From assembly GCF_001422365.1 (NCBI RefSeq), contig NZ_LMMT01000036.1:357848-421847 (forward strand): DNA of 64,000 bases. Direction: 5' to 3'. This document shows, piece after piece, positions 17,361 through 26,167 of this stretch. This DNA is from Pseudorhodoferax sp. Leaf265 (lineage in GTDB: Bacteria > Pseudomonadota > Gammaproteobacteria > Burkholderiales > Burkholderiaceae_C). How positions within the stretch are numbered: the first letter of the stretch is position 1; every line of letters starts with the position of its first letter. Under the pieces are notes generated by a model. The model had not been told where the DNA came from and did not search any database. It saw nothing but the letters and a program-made list of their open reading frames with translations. A program made the position numbers and the translations under genes.

Positions 17361-17957
17361 ATGCAAGGCATCTACCTCATCGCTGCCCATCCGGCCTGGC
17401 GCGAATCGCGCGTGAACAGCCGCCTGCTGGAGGCCGCGCAAGCCCTGGCCGGCGCCCTGCCGCTGGACATCCAGGACCTGTACGGCAGCTATCCCGACTA
17501 CCACATCGATGTCGCGGCCGAACAGGCGCGCGTCGACCGCGCCCGGCTGCTGGTGCTGCTGCATCCGATCCAGTGGTACAGCATGCCGGCGCTGCAGAAG
17601 CTCTGGTTCGACGAGGTGCTGACCTACGGCTGGGCCTTCGGCCCGGCCACATCCGAGGCCGGCTCGCACGAGCAGGCGCCCGCAGGCACGCCCGGCACCG
17701 CGCTGCGCGGCAAGGACTGCTGGCTCGTCACCACCACGGGCGGTCCGGCCGAGTCGTACAGCGCCGAGAGCTACAACGGCCAGCCGTTCGAGGCTTACCT
17801 GCCGCCCTACCGCCAGACCGCCGCGGTGTGCGGCATGCGCTTCCTGCCACCGCTGGTGCTGCACGGCGCCCACGGCGCCAGCCGGCAAGACATCGACGCG
17901 CACGCCGAGGCCTTCGCCGAGCGCCTGCGCAGCTACCCGCACTGGGCCCGAGGCTGA
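17361..17957 (+). CDS. kefF: KefF-like NAD(P)H oxidoreductase, ancillary subunit of K+ efflux
   Basis: 198-aa flavodoxin-fold quinone reductase. Signatures are IAAHPAWRESRVNSRL at the N-terminus (FMN phosphate binding), LLHPIQWYSMPALQKLWFDEVLTYGWAFG, and a C-terminal ATTGG-type loop. KefF binds the KefC antiporter and activates it during electrophile stress while reducing quinones. It stands 7 bp upstream of the antiporter gene, which fits this role. Confidence 0.9.
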   Translation: MQGIYLIAAHPAWRESRVNSRLLEAAQALAGALPLDIQDLYGSYPDYHIDVAAEQARVDRARLLVLLHPIQWYSMPALQKLWFDEVLTYGWAFGPATSEAGSHEQAPAGTPGTALRGKDCWLVTTTGGPAESYSAESYNGQPFEAYLPPYRQTAAVCGMRFLPPLVLHGAHGASRQDIDAHAEAFAERLRSYPHWARG

Positions 17958-17964
17958 GACCGCC

Positions 17965-19782
17965 ATGGAACACGCACCCGCCTGGCTGTCCAACAGCTTC
18001 ATCTACCTGGCCGCGGCCGTGCTGGCCGTGCCGATCTCGCGCGCGCTGGGCCTGGGCGCCATCCTGGGCTACCTCGCCGCCGGCATGGCCATCGGCCCCT
18101 GGGGCCTGGCGCTCGTGCCCAATGTGCAGGACGTGCTGCACTTCGCCGAGTTCGGCGTGGTGCTGATGCTGTTCCTGGTCGGCCTGGAACTGGAGCCGCG
18201 CCGGCTCTGGAGCCTGCGCCGGCCCATTTTCGGCGGCGGCACGGCCCAGGTCGCGGTCTGCGCGCTGGGCATCTACGCCGTGGCGCTGGCCTGCGGCATC
18301 GCCTGGAAGACCGCGCTCGTCGCCGCCCTGGGCCTGGCGCTGTCGTCCACGGCCATCGCGCTGCAGGTGCTGGGCGAACGCAACCTGCTCGGCACACGCG
18401 GCGGCCAGGCCGGCTTCTCTATCCTGCTGTTCCAGGACGTGGCCGCCATCCCCATCCTCGCACTGCTGCCGCTGCTGGGCGTGGCCACGGCCGACGCCGA
18501 CAACGGCCACCCGGCGCTGGAAGCTGCCAAGACGGTCGCCGTGATCGCCGGCATCGTGCTGGGCGGCCGGCTGCTGCTGCGCCCCGTGCTGCGCTGGATC
18601 GCGCGCAGCCGCACGGCCGAGATCTTCACGGCCGCCGCGCTGCTGCTGGTCGTCGGCATCGCCTACCTCATGCACAGCGTGGGCCTGTCGATGGCCCTGG
18701 GCGCCTTCCTGGCCGGCGTGCTGCTGGCCGAGAGCGAGTACCGGCGCGAGCTGGAGGCCGACATCGAGCCCTTCAAGGGCCTGCTGCTGGGCCTGTTCTT
18801 CATCGCCGTCGGCATGAGCATCGACTTCGGCGTGCTCTGGCGCGCGCCCGGCACCATGGCGCTGATCGTGCTGGGCTTCCTGTCCATCAAGCTCGCCGTG
18901 ATCTACGGCCTGTCGGTCGCCATGCGCCTGCCCGTGCCCGAGCGGCCCGTGTTCACGCTGCTGCTGGCCCAGGGCGGCGAGTTCGCCTTCGTGGTGTTCC
19001 AGGCCGGCGTGGGCGCGCGCGTGCTGGCGCCCGACACGGCCTCGCTGCTGACCGGCGCCGTCGCGCTGTCGATGCTGCTGAGCCCGCTGCTGCTGGTGCT
19101 GGCCGACCGCTACTGGCTGCCGCGCTTCAACCGCAGCAGCGTGGCCCCTGCCGAGACCATCGCCGAACCGCAGGCCGCGCCCATCATCATTGCCGGCTTC
19201 GGCCGCTACGGGCAGATCGTCGGCCGCGCGCTGTTCGCCCAGGGCCTGCATTGCACGGTGCTGGAGCACGACGCCGACATGATCGAGGCGATCCGCCCGT
19301 TCGGCTTCCGCGTGTTCTATGGCGACGCCACACGGCTCGATGTCCTGCGCGTGGCCGGCGCCGAGCAGGCCCGCGTGCTGGTGCTGGCCGTGGACGACGT
19401 GGCGCAGAGCCTGCGCGTTGCAGCCCTCGTGCGCGAACATTTCCCGCAGCTGGAGATCGTGGCGCGGGCACGCGACGTGCCGCACTGGAATGCATTGCGC
19501 GACCTGGGCGTGCAGCGCGTGGAGCGCGAGTTGTTCGAGTCCAGCCTGCGCAGCGCGCGCAACGTGCTCGAGGTGCTGGGCGCGCCGCCGCACGAGGCGC
19601 GCCACGGCGTGATGCGCTTTCGCGACCACAACCTGGCGCTGTTCGAGCGCATGCACCCGCACCACCAGGACCGCGCGCGCACGATTGCCGTGGCACGCGA
19701 GGGCCGGCGCGAACTCGAGGACCAGCTGGCGCGCGAACGCGAGGAGCGCGCGCAGCGCCGCCCCCCCGGCTGGCGCGATTGA
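17965..19782 (+). CDS. kefC: Glutathione-regulated K+/H+ antiporter KefC-type (CPA2 family)
   Basis: 605 aa. The N-terminal about 385 residues form the Na+/H+-exchanger-type membrane domain with many helices, including FAEFGVVLMLFLVGLEL and FQDVAAIPILALLPLLG. A cytoplasmic RCK/TrkA-N domain begins around residue 405 at IIIAGFGRYGQIVGRALF (GxGxxG nucleotide site) and is followed by a charged C-terminal tail. KefC systems release K+ to acidify the cytoplasm and protect against electrophiles such as methylglyoxal. The kefF neighbour supports KefC over KefB. Confidence 0.93.
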   Translation: MEHAPAWLSNSFIYLAAAVLAVPISRALGLGAILGYLAAGMAIGPWGLALVPNVQDVLHFAEFGVVLMLFLVGLELEPRRLWSLRRPIFGGGTAQVAVCALGIYAVALACGIAWKTALVAALGLALSSTAIALQVLGERNLLGTRGGQAGFSILLFQDVAAIPILALLPLLGVATADADNGHPALEAAKTVAVIAGIVLGGRLLLRPVLRWIARSRTAEIFTAAALLLVVGIAYLMHSVGLSMALGAFLAGVLLAESEYRRELEADIEPFKGLLLGLFFIAVGMSIDFGVLWRAPGTMALIVLGFLSIKLAVIYGLSVAMRLPVPERPVFTLLLAQGGEFAFVVFQAGVGARVLAPDTASLLTGAVALSMLLSPLLLVLADRYWLPRFNRSSVAPAETIAEPQAAPIIIAGFGRYGQIVGRALFAQGLHCTVLEHDADMIEAIRPFGFRVFYGDATRLDVLRVAGAEQARVLVLAVDDVAQSLRVAALVREHFPQLEIVARARDVPHWNALRDLGVQRVERELFESSLRSARNVLEVLGAPPHEARHGVMRFRDHNLALFERMHPHHQDRARTIAVAREGRRELEDQLAREREERAQRRPPGWRD

Positions 19783-19783
19783 G

Positions 19784-20368
19784 CTACAGGACCAGGCAGG
19801 CCTGCTCGAACGACAGCCGCGCGTTGCGTGCGAACAGCAGGCTAGCGTCGCCGTAGCCCAGGCTGATCAGGAAGTTGGCCTGCCAGCGCCCGTCCGGGAA
19901 GAACTCGGCGTTGACCTTGGCGATGTCGAAGCCGCTCATGGGCCCGCAATCGAGCCCCAGCGCGCGCGCCGCCACCATGAAGTAGGCGCCGCCCAGCGTG
20001 CCGTTGCGCGTGGCCGTGCCCTGCGCCAGCGCCGCATTGCCCGCGAACATCTCGCGCGCGCCCTCGCGGTGCCACACCTCGGGCATGAATTCGTAGAAGC
20101 GCGTGTCGGTGGCCACGATCACGGTGACAGGCGCCGACATGGTCTTGTCGAGGTTGCCCTCCGACAGCGCAGGGCGCAGCCGCTGGCGCGAAGCCGGCGT
20201 GGTCAGGAACACGTAGCGCGTGGGCTGCGTGTTCATCGAGGTCGGGCCCATGCGGGCCAGTGCGTAGACCTGTTGCAGCAGCGACAGCGGCACGGGCTTG
20301 TCGGTGAAGCCGTTGGCCGTGCGGGCGTCCAGGAAGATCTGTTCCAGCGAAGTCGGTGTGTGCGTCAT
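19784..20368 (-). CDS. Nitroreductase-family protein, RutE/HadB-like
   Basis: 194-aa FMN-dependent nitroreductase fold. Sequence patterns (ARTANGFTDKPV, MGPTSMNTQPTRYVFL, GLDCGPMSGFD) match the RutE/HadB subgroup, annotated as malonic semialdehyde reductases in pyrimidine catabolism. No other rut gene is present, so that substrate is doubtful. It is the last gene of the six-gene operon that starts at the fumarylacetoacetase-like gene; its stop lies 1 bp from the convergent kefC stop. Confidence 0.88.
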   Translation of the reverse strand: MTHTPTSLEQIFLDARTANGFTDKPVPLSLLQQVYALARMGPTSMNTQPTRYVFLTTPASRQRLRPALSEGNLDKTMSAPVTVIVATDTRFYEFMPEVWHREGAREMFAGNAALAQGTATRNGTLGGAYFMVAARALGLDCGPMSGFDIAKVNAEFFPDGRWQANFLISLGYGDASLLFARNARLSFEQACLVL

Positions 20369-20383
20369 GGCTCTGAGAAGGGT

Positions 20384-20947
20384 TCAGCCGCGCAGTGCGG
20401 ACTGGGCCGCGGCGTTGCGCTCTGCAAACCGTCGGCTCCATTCGGCAACCGGCATGAAGCTCGGGTCGCTGCGCACGATGCGCTCGGTCTCCAGCCAGAT
20501 GGTGGCGTCGTCCAGATCGATGTCCAGCGGATCGCCATGCGGCTGGCTCACGTACCAGGGCGTGTCCAGGTAGACCTCGACCGTGTTGTCTTCCGGGTCC
20601 AGGCAGTAGATCGACAACGCATTGCCATGGTTGAGGCCGCGCATCTTCGTCGCGCCCAGCGCCAATGCGCGCTTGCGCGCCTCGCGCAGGTGGTCGATGG
20701 TCTGCACCTTGAACGACAGCTGCATCACCGTGCTGGGGCTGTCCGGCCCGCGGCTGGAGGCCAGCGCCAACTGGTGGTGCTGGTCGTTGCGCCCGCTCAG
20801 GAACACGATGGTGAACGGGAAGGTGAAGCCCACGCCGCGGTCGGTCTCCTGCATGTCGAAGACCTCGCAGTAAAAGCGCGTCATGGCGGAGATGTCGCGG
20901 CAGAAGATGCCGCAGTGCGACAGGTTGGGCTGGTAGCTCTGGTCCAT
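20384..20947 (-). CDS. VOC-family (glyoxalase/extradiol dioxygenase-like) protein
   Basis: 187 aa. An N-terminal VOC fold opens NLSHCGIFCRDISAMTRFYCEVF. Possible metal ligands H11, H57/H58 (NDQHHQLALA) and E124 (NTVEVYLDTPW) have the VOC spacing. A C-terminal extension of about 50 residues carries no known domain. Such proteins are commonly called biphenyl-2,3-diol dioxygenase-like, but the chemistry is open. It lies 15-18 bp from its neighbours in the operon. Confidence 0.85.
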   Translation of the reverse strand: MDQSYQPNLSHCGIFCRDISAMTRFYCEVFDMQETDRGVGFTFPFTIVFLSGRNDQHHQLALASSRGPDSPSTVMQLSFKVQTIDHLREARKRALALGATKMRGLNHGNALSIYCLDPEDNTVEVYLDTPWYVSQPHGDPLDIDLDDATIWLETERIVRSDPSFMPVAEWSRRFAERNAAAQSALRG

Positions 20948-20965
20948 GGTGTCTCCGGCTTCTTG

Positions 20966-21955
20966 TCAGGGGTGCAGCACGATCTTGCCGAGCGTGCTGC
21001 CCTGGTCCAGCAGCTCGTGCACGCGGCGTGCCTGCGCCAGCGGGAACCGGCTGGCCTGGGGCGCACGCACGCGGCCTGCGGCCATCAGCGCGATGGCCTG
21101 CTCCATGAGGCTGCGGCGCAGCGTGCGGTCGGCGTCCACCGCGTGGATCGAGAAGGTGCGCACCGCCAGGCTGCGGCCCAGCAGCTGGCGCAGCGTCTCG
21201 AACACATCGGCGCTGGGCGGGCCCTGCACGATGTTGTAGGACACCAGCATGCCCGACGGGGCTAGCGCATGCAGGCAGGCCGTGAACAGCGCGCCGCCCA
21301 GGTGGTCGAAGGCCAGGTCCACGCCGCGGCCGCCGGTCTGCGCCATCACCTGCTCGGCGATGCGTGCGGGGTCGCCATCGACCAGCACGTCCACGCCGTT
21401 GGCCAGCGCGAAGGCCTGCTTCTCGGGTGTCGAGGCCGTGCCGAGCACGCGCAGGCCGCGCTCGCGCGCCACCTGGGCCAGGGCCGTGGCCACGCCGCCG
21501 GCCGCACCCGGCACCAGGATGGCCTGCGCCGGCGCGTTGCCGTTGCTGGCCAACAGCGCGATAGCGAGTTGGAAGTTTCCGAGGCTCACGGCGTCGTCGA
21601 AGGCGATGCTGTCGGGCAGCGCGAACGGCGCCTCGGCCGGCACGCAGATCGCCTCGGCATAGCAGCCGCCGCGCTGCGGCAGTTCGCGCGCACTGACCAG
21701 CACGCGCTGGCCGATGCGCGCAGCGTCCACCCCGGCGCCGACGGCGTCCACCGTGCCGGCCATCTCGTTGCCGGGGATGGCCGGCATCGGCGGCATCCAC
21801 TTGTAGCTGCCGTTGCGGATCAGCACGTCGGGCCCGCCCGCGCCGATGGCCGCGGCGCGCACGCGCACCTGGCCGGGACCGGGCTCTGGCAGTGCCAGCG
21901 TGACCAGCTCCAGCACCTCTGGCCCACCCGGGGCCTGCAATTGGACCGCGCGCAT
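20966..21955 (-). CDS. Zinc-less MDR alcohol dehydrogenase / NADPH:quinone reductase
   Basis: 329-aa medium-chain dehydrogenase/reductase. GGPEVLELVTLALPEPGPGQVRVR is the GroES-like N-terminus; VPGAAGGVATALAQVARERGLRVLGTAST is the Rossmann segment binding NADPH. No structural-zinc cysteine cluster is seen, which places it with quinone oxidoreductases and enoyl reductases. Its ATG shares one base with the DUF1185 stop, so translation is probably coupled. Confidence 0.9.
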   Translation of the reverse strand: MRAVQLQAPGGPEVLELVTLALPEPGPGQVRVRAAAIGAGGPDVLIRNGSYKWMPPMPAIPGNEMAGTVDAVGAGVDAARIGQRVLVSARELPQRGGCYAEAICVPAEAPFALPDSIAFDDAVSLGNFQLAIALLASNGNAPAQAILVPGAAGGVATALAQVARERGLRVLGTASTPEKQAFALANGVDVLVDGDPARIAEQVMAQTGGRGVDLAFDHLGGALFTACLHALAPSGMLVSYNIVQGPPSADVFETLRQLLGRSLAVRTFSIHAVDADRTLRRSLMEQAIALMAAGRVRAPQASRFPLAQARRVHELLDQGSTLGKIVLHP

Positions 21956-22533
21956 CAGCGTTGCCCGTCGTGCACGGCGATCTTGTCCTGCGACAAGCCG
22001 CCCAGCCGGGCATGCACGCGACCGCCCGTGCCCATCACCAGCGCGAACAGGATCTCGTCGGGCCGCGGTGCGTCCTGGATGCCGATCTCCATGCTGTTGT
22101 AGTGGCTGCGCACGTACGACGCATGGATGTGGTGCAACGGCACCATGAGCCGGTAGCCCGTGGCGGCGACGGCCTTGGCCGCCGGCACCATGGCCTTGGG
22201 CTCGCCCAGCACCGCGCGCATGGCCCAGCCGCCCGCCTCGTGCCAGACGGCGCCGTGCTCCATCTCGCCGCTGACGCCCACGATGGCGGCCTTGCTGTAG
22301 ACCTCCACCCGGTCGCGGCCCAGCGTGTCGACCAGCTCTTGCGCCAGCAAGGTGCCCAGGCTGCGCAGCTCGGCCATGAAGGGCAGCAGGTCGGGTTCGT
22401 ACCGACCGGCGTAGGGATTGCGGATGACGGCGCAGGCGGCGGCCAGCTTCAGTGGCACGGCGGGCGGCGGGCCGCCCTCGTGAAAGACCGTCTCGACGGT
22501 CAGGCTGCGTTTGCGGATGGCGATCAGGGACAT
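21955..22533 (-). CDS. Amino acid synthesis family protein (DUF1185/PF06684-like)
   Basis: 192 aa. It contains VIRNPYAGRYEPDLLPFMAELRSLG, EVYSKAAIVGVSGEMEHGAVWHE and VPLHHIHASYVRSHYNSMEIGIQDAPRPDE, as in the so-called amino acid synthesis family. Members are found in operons with amidases and Bug-type receptors; the biochemical function has not been settled to my knowledge. Conserved His/Glu residues (EHGAVWHE, HHIHASY) could bind a metal. It is in the middle of the catabolic operon. Confidence 0.85.
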   Translation of the reverse strand: MSLIAIRKRSLTVETVFHEGGPPPAVPLKLAAACAVIRNPYAGRYEPDLLPFMAELRSLGTLLAQELVDTLGRDRVEVYSKAAIVGVSGEMEHGAVWHEAGGWAMRAVLGEPKAMVPAAKAVAATGYRLMVPLHHIHASYVRSHYNSMEIGIQDAPRPDEILFALVMGTGGRVHARLGGLSQDKIAVHDGQR

Positions 22534-22572
22534 GAAAGAGCTTTCGTCGGCGTCATTGCTTGGGAATCTGGG

Positions 22573-23541
22573 TCATTGGCGTGGAATCTGCGATTCGGCC
22601 ACGACCATGGTCCATTTTTCGAGTTCGCGGGCGACCATGGTCTTCATCTCGTCGGGCGTGCTGCCGCGTGCCTCGCCGCCCATGTCCTCCAGCCGCTGGC
22701 GCACCGCCGGTGCCAGCAGAGCCTTCTGCGTGTCGGCGTTCAGCCGGTCGACGATGGAGCGCGGCGTGCCGGCGGGTGCCAGCAGGCCGGCCCAGGAACG
22801 CACGTCGTAGCCCGGCACGCCCTGCTCGGCCACGGTGGGCACGTTCGGCAGGCCTGGCCAGCGCTGCGGGCCGGTGGTGGCCAGCGCGCGCAGCTTGCCC
22901 GCCTGGATGTTGGACATCACGGCCGTGGGCGGCGCGATGATGAAGGGCACGTCGCCCGACAGCAGCGCGGTGACCGCTGCCGCGTCGCCGCGGTAGGGCA
23001 CGTGCAGCATGGGCACCTTGGCCATCTTGGTCAGCAGTTCGCCGGCCAGATGGTGGGTGGAGCCGATGCCGGCCGAGCCGTACGACACCGCATCCGGCCT
23101 GGCGCGCGCCGCCTCGAGCAGGTCGCCGAAGCCGCGGTAGCGTGCGTCGGCGCGCACCACCACCAGGAACGGGAAGAAGGTGACGGTGGAGATGGCCTCG
23201 AAGTCGGCCACCGTTTTGTAGGGCAGGTGCTGGTACAGCGCACCCGCCACCGCGTGGCCGCCCGTGGCCAGCAGCAGTGTGTAGCCGTCGGGTTTGGCGC
23301 GCGCCACACTGCCGGCCGCGATGGTGCCGCCGGCACCGGCCTGCGACTCCACCACCACGGGCTGGCCCAGCGTCTTGCCGAGCTCCACGCCGACGGCGCG
23401 GGCGATGGCATCGGCGTTGCCGCCCGGGGCGAAGCCCTGGTAGATCTTGATGGGCCGCTCGGGCCAGGCCTGGGCCCGTGCCGGCAGGGCTGCGCTGGCG
23501 CCCAAGGCGGCGCCCAGGGCGAGAAGTTCGCGTCGGTGCAT
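22573..23541 (-). CDS. Bug/TctC-type tripartite tricarboxylate receptor protein
   Basis: 322-aa periplasmic solute-binding protein. The signal peptide MHRRELLALGAALGASAALPARAQA has a twin-arginine-like start. The mature part begins WPERPIKIYQGFAPGGNADAIAR, the classic Bug opening, and carries YGSAGIGSTHHLAGELL and MLHVPYRGDAAAVTALLSGDV. No TctA/TctB membrane genes are near, as usual for orphan Bug receptors in Burkholderiales. It probably captures the carboxylate degraded by the operon. Confidence 0.95.
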   Translation of the reverse strand: MHRRELLALGAALGASAALPARAQAWPERPIKIYQGFAPGGNADAIARAVGVELGKTLGQPVVVESQAGAGGTIAAGSVARAKPDGYTLLLATGGHAVAGALYQHLPYKTVADFEAISTVTFFPFLVVVRADARYRGFGDLLEAARARPDAVSYGSAGIGSTHHLAGELLTKMAKVPMLHVPYRGDAAAVTALLSGDVPFIIAPPTAVMSNIQAGKLRALATTGPQRWPGLPNVPTVAEQGVPGYDVRSWAGLLAPAGTPRSIVDRLNADTQKALLAPAVRQRLEDMGGEARGSTPDEMKTMVARELEKWTMVVAESQIPRQ

Positions 23542-23594
23542 GCTTGTCTCCGCGGCGGCCCGTCGTGCGGGCCGTCCTGTGGTGGAAGGTGGGT

Positions 23595-24455
23595 TCAGTC
23601 CTGCGCGACCACGGGGTTGCGCAGTGTGCCGATGGCCTCGATCTCCACCTCCACCACGTCGCCGGGCTTCATGAACTGGGGCGGCTTCTTGCTCCAGCCC
23701 ACGCCGGCCGGCGTGCCGGTGGCGATCACGTCGCCCGGCACCAGCGTGAAGATGGTGGACGCATAGGCGATCAGCTTGGGGATGCTGAAGATCATGTGGC
23801 CGGTGTGGCTGGACTGCACGGTCTCGCCGTTCAGGCGCGTGACGAGCTTCAGCTGGCGGCCCGGTTCGATCTCGTCGGCCGTGACCATCCAGGGGCCGAA
23901 GCCGCCGGTGGACTCGAAGTTCTTGCCCGAGGCGATCTGCTTGGCATGGAACTGCCACTCGCGCACGCTGGCATCGTTGTAGCAGCTGTAGCCGGCCACG
24001 TGCTGGAAGGCATCGGCCTCGGCGATGTCGCGGCCACCTTCGCCGATGATGACCGCCAGCTCGCCCTCCCAGTCCAGCGACTCGGACACGCGTGGGCGCA
24101 CGATGGGGCCGTTGTGCGGTGTCTGCGAGCGCCACACGCGCAGGAAGATGGGCGGTTGCTCCGACAGCTCGCGCTGCATGCCGGCGGCCAGCACCTCCTG
24201 GTGGTGGTCCATGTAGTTGCGCACGGCACAGACGATCTTCTCGGGCTGGGGAATCACGGGCAGGAAGCGGATGTCGCCCAGCTGCGCTTCGGCCTTGAGG
24301 CCCGCGACCAACGCGTCGCGGCGCGCGAAATCCGGGCTGGCGATGAAGTCGGCCAAGGTGGCGTGGCCGGTGCGCTGCGCCAGTTCGGCAACGCCGTCGC
24401 CGAGCACGACGCCCCAGGTGTCGCGGCCGGCGAGGTGGTAGGACAGGAGTTTCAT
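23595..24455 (-). CDS. Fumarylacetoacetate hydrolase family protein
   Basis: 286 aa. The FAH C-terminal domain is plain: KIVCAVRNYMDHHQEV, then metal-binding acidic residues in LDWEGELAVIIGEGGRDI and YSCYNDASVREWQF, and IFTLVPGDVIATGTPAGVGW. Such enzymes hydrolyse or decarboxylate 1,3-diketo acids (for example acylpyruvates or hydroxymuconate-derived acids). It is the first gene of the operon, divergent from the GntR gene across a 179-bp region with repeated sites. Confidence 0.92.
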   Translation of the reverse strand: MKLLSYHLAGRDTWGVVLGDGVAELAQRTGHATLADFIASPDFARRDALVAGLKAEAQLGDIRFLPVIPQPEKIVCAVRNYMDHHQEVLAAGMQRELSEQPPIFLRVWRSQTPHNGPIVRPRVSESLDWEGELAVIIGEGGRDIAEADAFQHVAGYSCYNDASVREWQFHAKQIASGKNFESTGGFGPWMVTADEIEPGRQLKLVTRLNGETVQSSHTGHMIFSIPKLIAYASTIFTLVPGDVIATGTPAGVGWSKKPPQFMKPGDVVEVEIEAIGTLRNPVVAQD

Positions 24456-24518
24456 GGAAAGGAACCTTCGACGTGGATGGGGGAGATGCCGTTGGCGGCA
24501 AAGCCGTGGCACGCGGCA

Positions 24519-24629
24519 AATTTTATGCACAAAACTATTTTTAAGCATAGTTATAGTTTTATGCTCGTTTACCCTGAAGCAGCTGGTTTTCCAGACCGTG
24601 CACGAAAACCCGCCAGCCTGCATAAAATT
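24519..24629. promoter_or_regulatory. Probable GntR operators between FAH and GntR genes
   Basis: AATTTTATGCA (24519-24529) is repeated in perfect inverted form as TGCATAAAATT (24619-24629), and the core TTTTATGC recurs at 24557-24564. The stretch is AT-rich against a GC-rich background. One site lies 6 bp before the GntR start and another 64 bp before the FAH start, so binding could control both directions. Confidence 0.6.
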
Positions 24630-24634
24630 CCGGC

Positions 24635-25333
24635 GTGAACACCGCCACCACCCCCACGACAGAAGCCGGTGCCCCGCTCACCGAGCAAGCCTTCCGCAGC
24701 CTGCGCCACGACGTGCTGGCCGGCACCTTCGCGCCGGGCAACAAGCTCAAGCTCGACGAGTTGCAGCGCCACTACGGCTACTCCAGCAGCCCGTTGCGCG
24801 AGGCGCTGAGCCGGCTCGCGCAGGAAGGCCTGGTGCGCGCGGACGAGCGCCGCGGCTTCCGCGTGGCGGCGCTTTCCGAGGCCGACCTGGACGACATCAC
24901 GCACATGCGGCTGATGCTGGACGTGGAGGCGCTGCGCGGCGCCATCGCGTCCGGCGACGACGCCTGGGAGGCGGCCATCGTTTCGGCCTTCCACCGGCTG
25001 GAGAAGGTGGAATCGCGACTCACCGACGGCCCGCAGGTGCTGGACGAGGAGTGGAGCGAAGTGCACCGCGCCTTCCACATGGCACTGCTGGCGGCCTGCC
25101 CGTCCGAGCGCCAGCGCCGCTGGAGCGCCAGCCTGTTCGACCAGGCCGAGCGCTACCGCCGCTTCTCGGCGCGCAACCGCCAGAGCGCGCGCCGCAAGTC
25201 GAGCGAACACCGGCGCATGATGGACGCCACGCTCAAGCGCGACGCCGACACCGCCTGCGCACTGCTGGCCGAGCACATCCGCAGCACCCAGCGCAACGTG
25301 GAGAGCGCGCTGCGGCGCGGTGCGAGCGCCTGA
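24635..25333 (+). CDS. GntR-family transcriptional regulator (FadR/FCD type)
   Basis: 232 aa read from a GTG. The N-terminal winged helix reads TEQAFRSLRHDVLAGTFAPGNKLKLDELQRHYGYSSSPLREALSRLAQEGLV (about residues 16-67). The C-terminal all-helical FCD domain has the usual metal/ligand residues, including Asp/His positions in DITHMRLMLDVEALRG, EVHRAFHMALLAAC and SSEHRRMMDA. It probably represses the divergent catabolic operon until an acidic ligand binds. The start lacks a strong ribosome binding site; no nearby ATG is in frame. Confidence 0.92.
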   Translation: MNTATTPTTEAGAPLTEQAFRSLRHDVLAGTFAPGNKLKLDELQRHYGYSSSPLREALSRLAQEGLVRADERRGFRVAALSEADLDDITHMRLMLDVEALRGAIASGDDAWEAAIVSAFHRLEKVESRLTDGPQVLDEEWSEVHRAFHMALLAACPSERQRRWSASLFDQAERYRRFSARNRQSARRKSSEHRRMMDATLKRDADTACALLAEHIRSTQRNVESALRRGASA

Positions 25334-25336
25334 GCC

Positions 25337-26092
25337 TCAGCGCAGCCCATCCCACAGCAGCTTGAGGCCGGTCAGCAGCATGCCGATGTTGATGAGCCTG
25401 TAGAACAGCGACGCCGGAATGCGCCGCGCGATGCGCACGCCGGCCCACACGCCCAGCGGCGCGAACGGCAGCAGCAGCAACGAGGTGGCCAGGTTGCGCG
25501 CATCGAACAGGCCGAGCCAGGTGTACGGCACCCACTTCGAGAGGTTGATGCAGAAGAAGAACACGGCCAGCGTGGCCGCGAACTGCACGGGCGCGAGACG
25601 CAACGGGATCACGTAGGCGTTCAGCGGCGGCCCGCCGGTGTGCGAGACGAAGCTCGTGAAGCCCGACACCGTGGCCAGCAAGCGGCCGGCCCAGCGTGGC
25701 GGCGGCGGGCTGTCGGCACGCGGCGGGAACAGCCAGCGCTGCGCCAGGAACAGCAGCGTGAACACCCCCACCAGCGTGGACACCGTGCGCCCGTCGAGCA
25801 CCCGGAACAGCGCCGTGCCGACCAGGGTGCCGAGCAGCCCGAACGGGATCAGCAGCCACAGCAGCGCCTTGTCGATGTCGCGCCGGAACGCGGCCACGCT
25901 CAGGATGTCGGTCAGCAGCAGCACCGGCATCAGCAAGGCAGCGGCCTGCGGCACCGGGATGGCCAGTGCCATCAGGGGCACGGCCAGCGAGCCCAGCCCG
26001 GCGCCGAAGCCGCTCTTGGACAGGCCCATCAGCAGCGTCGCGGGGATGGCCGTGGCGTAGAACGCCCAGCCGGTGATCAGGGGCCAGTCCAT
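25337..26092 (-). CDS. TauE/SafE-family sulfite exporter-like permease
   Basis: 251-aa membrane protein with about eight hydrophobic segments. TauE signatures are the N-terminal half LLMGLSKSGFGAGLGSLAVPLMA and the second-half repeat TVSGFTSFVSHTGGPPLNAYVIPLRL. Members move sulfite, sulfoacetate or other organic anions. It is convergent with the GntR gene (3 bp apart) and divergent from the first GMC gene by 75 bp, so it could be part of either gene group. Confidence 0.92.
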   Translation of the reverse strand: MDWPLITGWAFYATAIPATLLMGLSKSGFGAGLGSLAVPLMALAIPVPQAAALLMPVLLLTDILSVAAFRRDIDKALLWLLIPFGLLGTLVGTALFRVLDGRTVSTLVGVFTLLFLAQRWLFPPRADSPPPPRWAGRLLATVSGFTSFVSHTGGPPLNAYVIPLRLAPVQFAATLAVFFFCINLSKWVPYTWLGLFDARNLATSLLLLPFAPLGVWAGVRIARRIPASLFYRLINIGMLLTGLKLLWDGLR

Positions 26093-26167
26093 GGCGGGTG
26101 GTATGGTTTTCCGGTTGACACAGAAAAAGCCGGCGCAGTGTAGGCCGGCCCCAGGAGACAAGCGCAG

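Noticed and set aside
16629..18002. Long minus-strand frame across the ParA and kefF region
   Set aside because: It runs out of frame over ParA and antisense to kefF; it has no domain and is a GC-rich shadow.
19784..20368. Assignment as a pyrimidine-degradation RutE
   Set aside because: No other rut gene is present and the operon context is different, so only family level is claimed.
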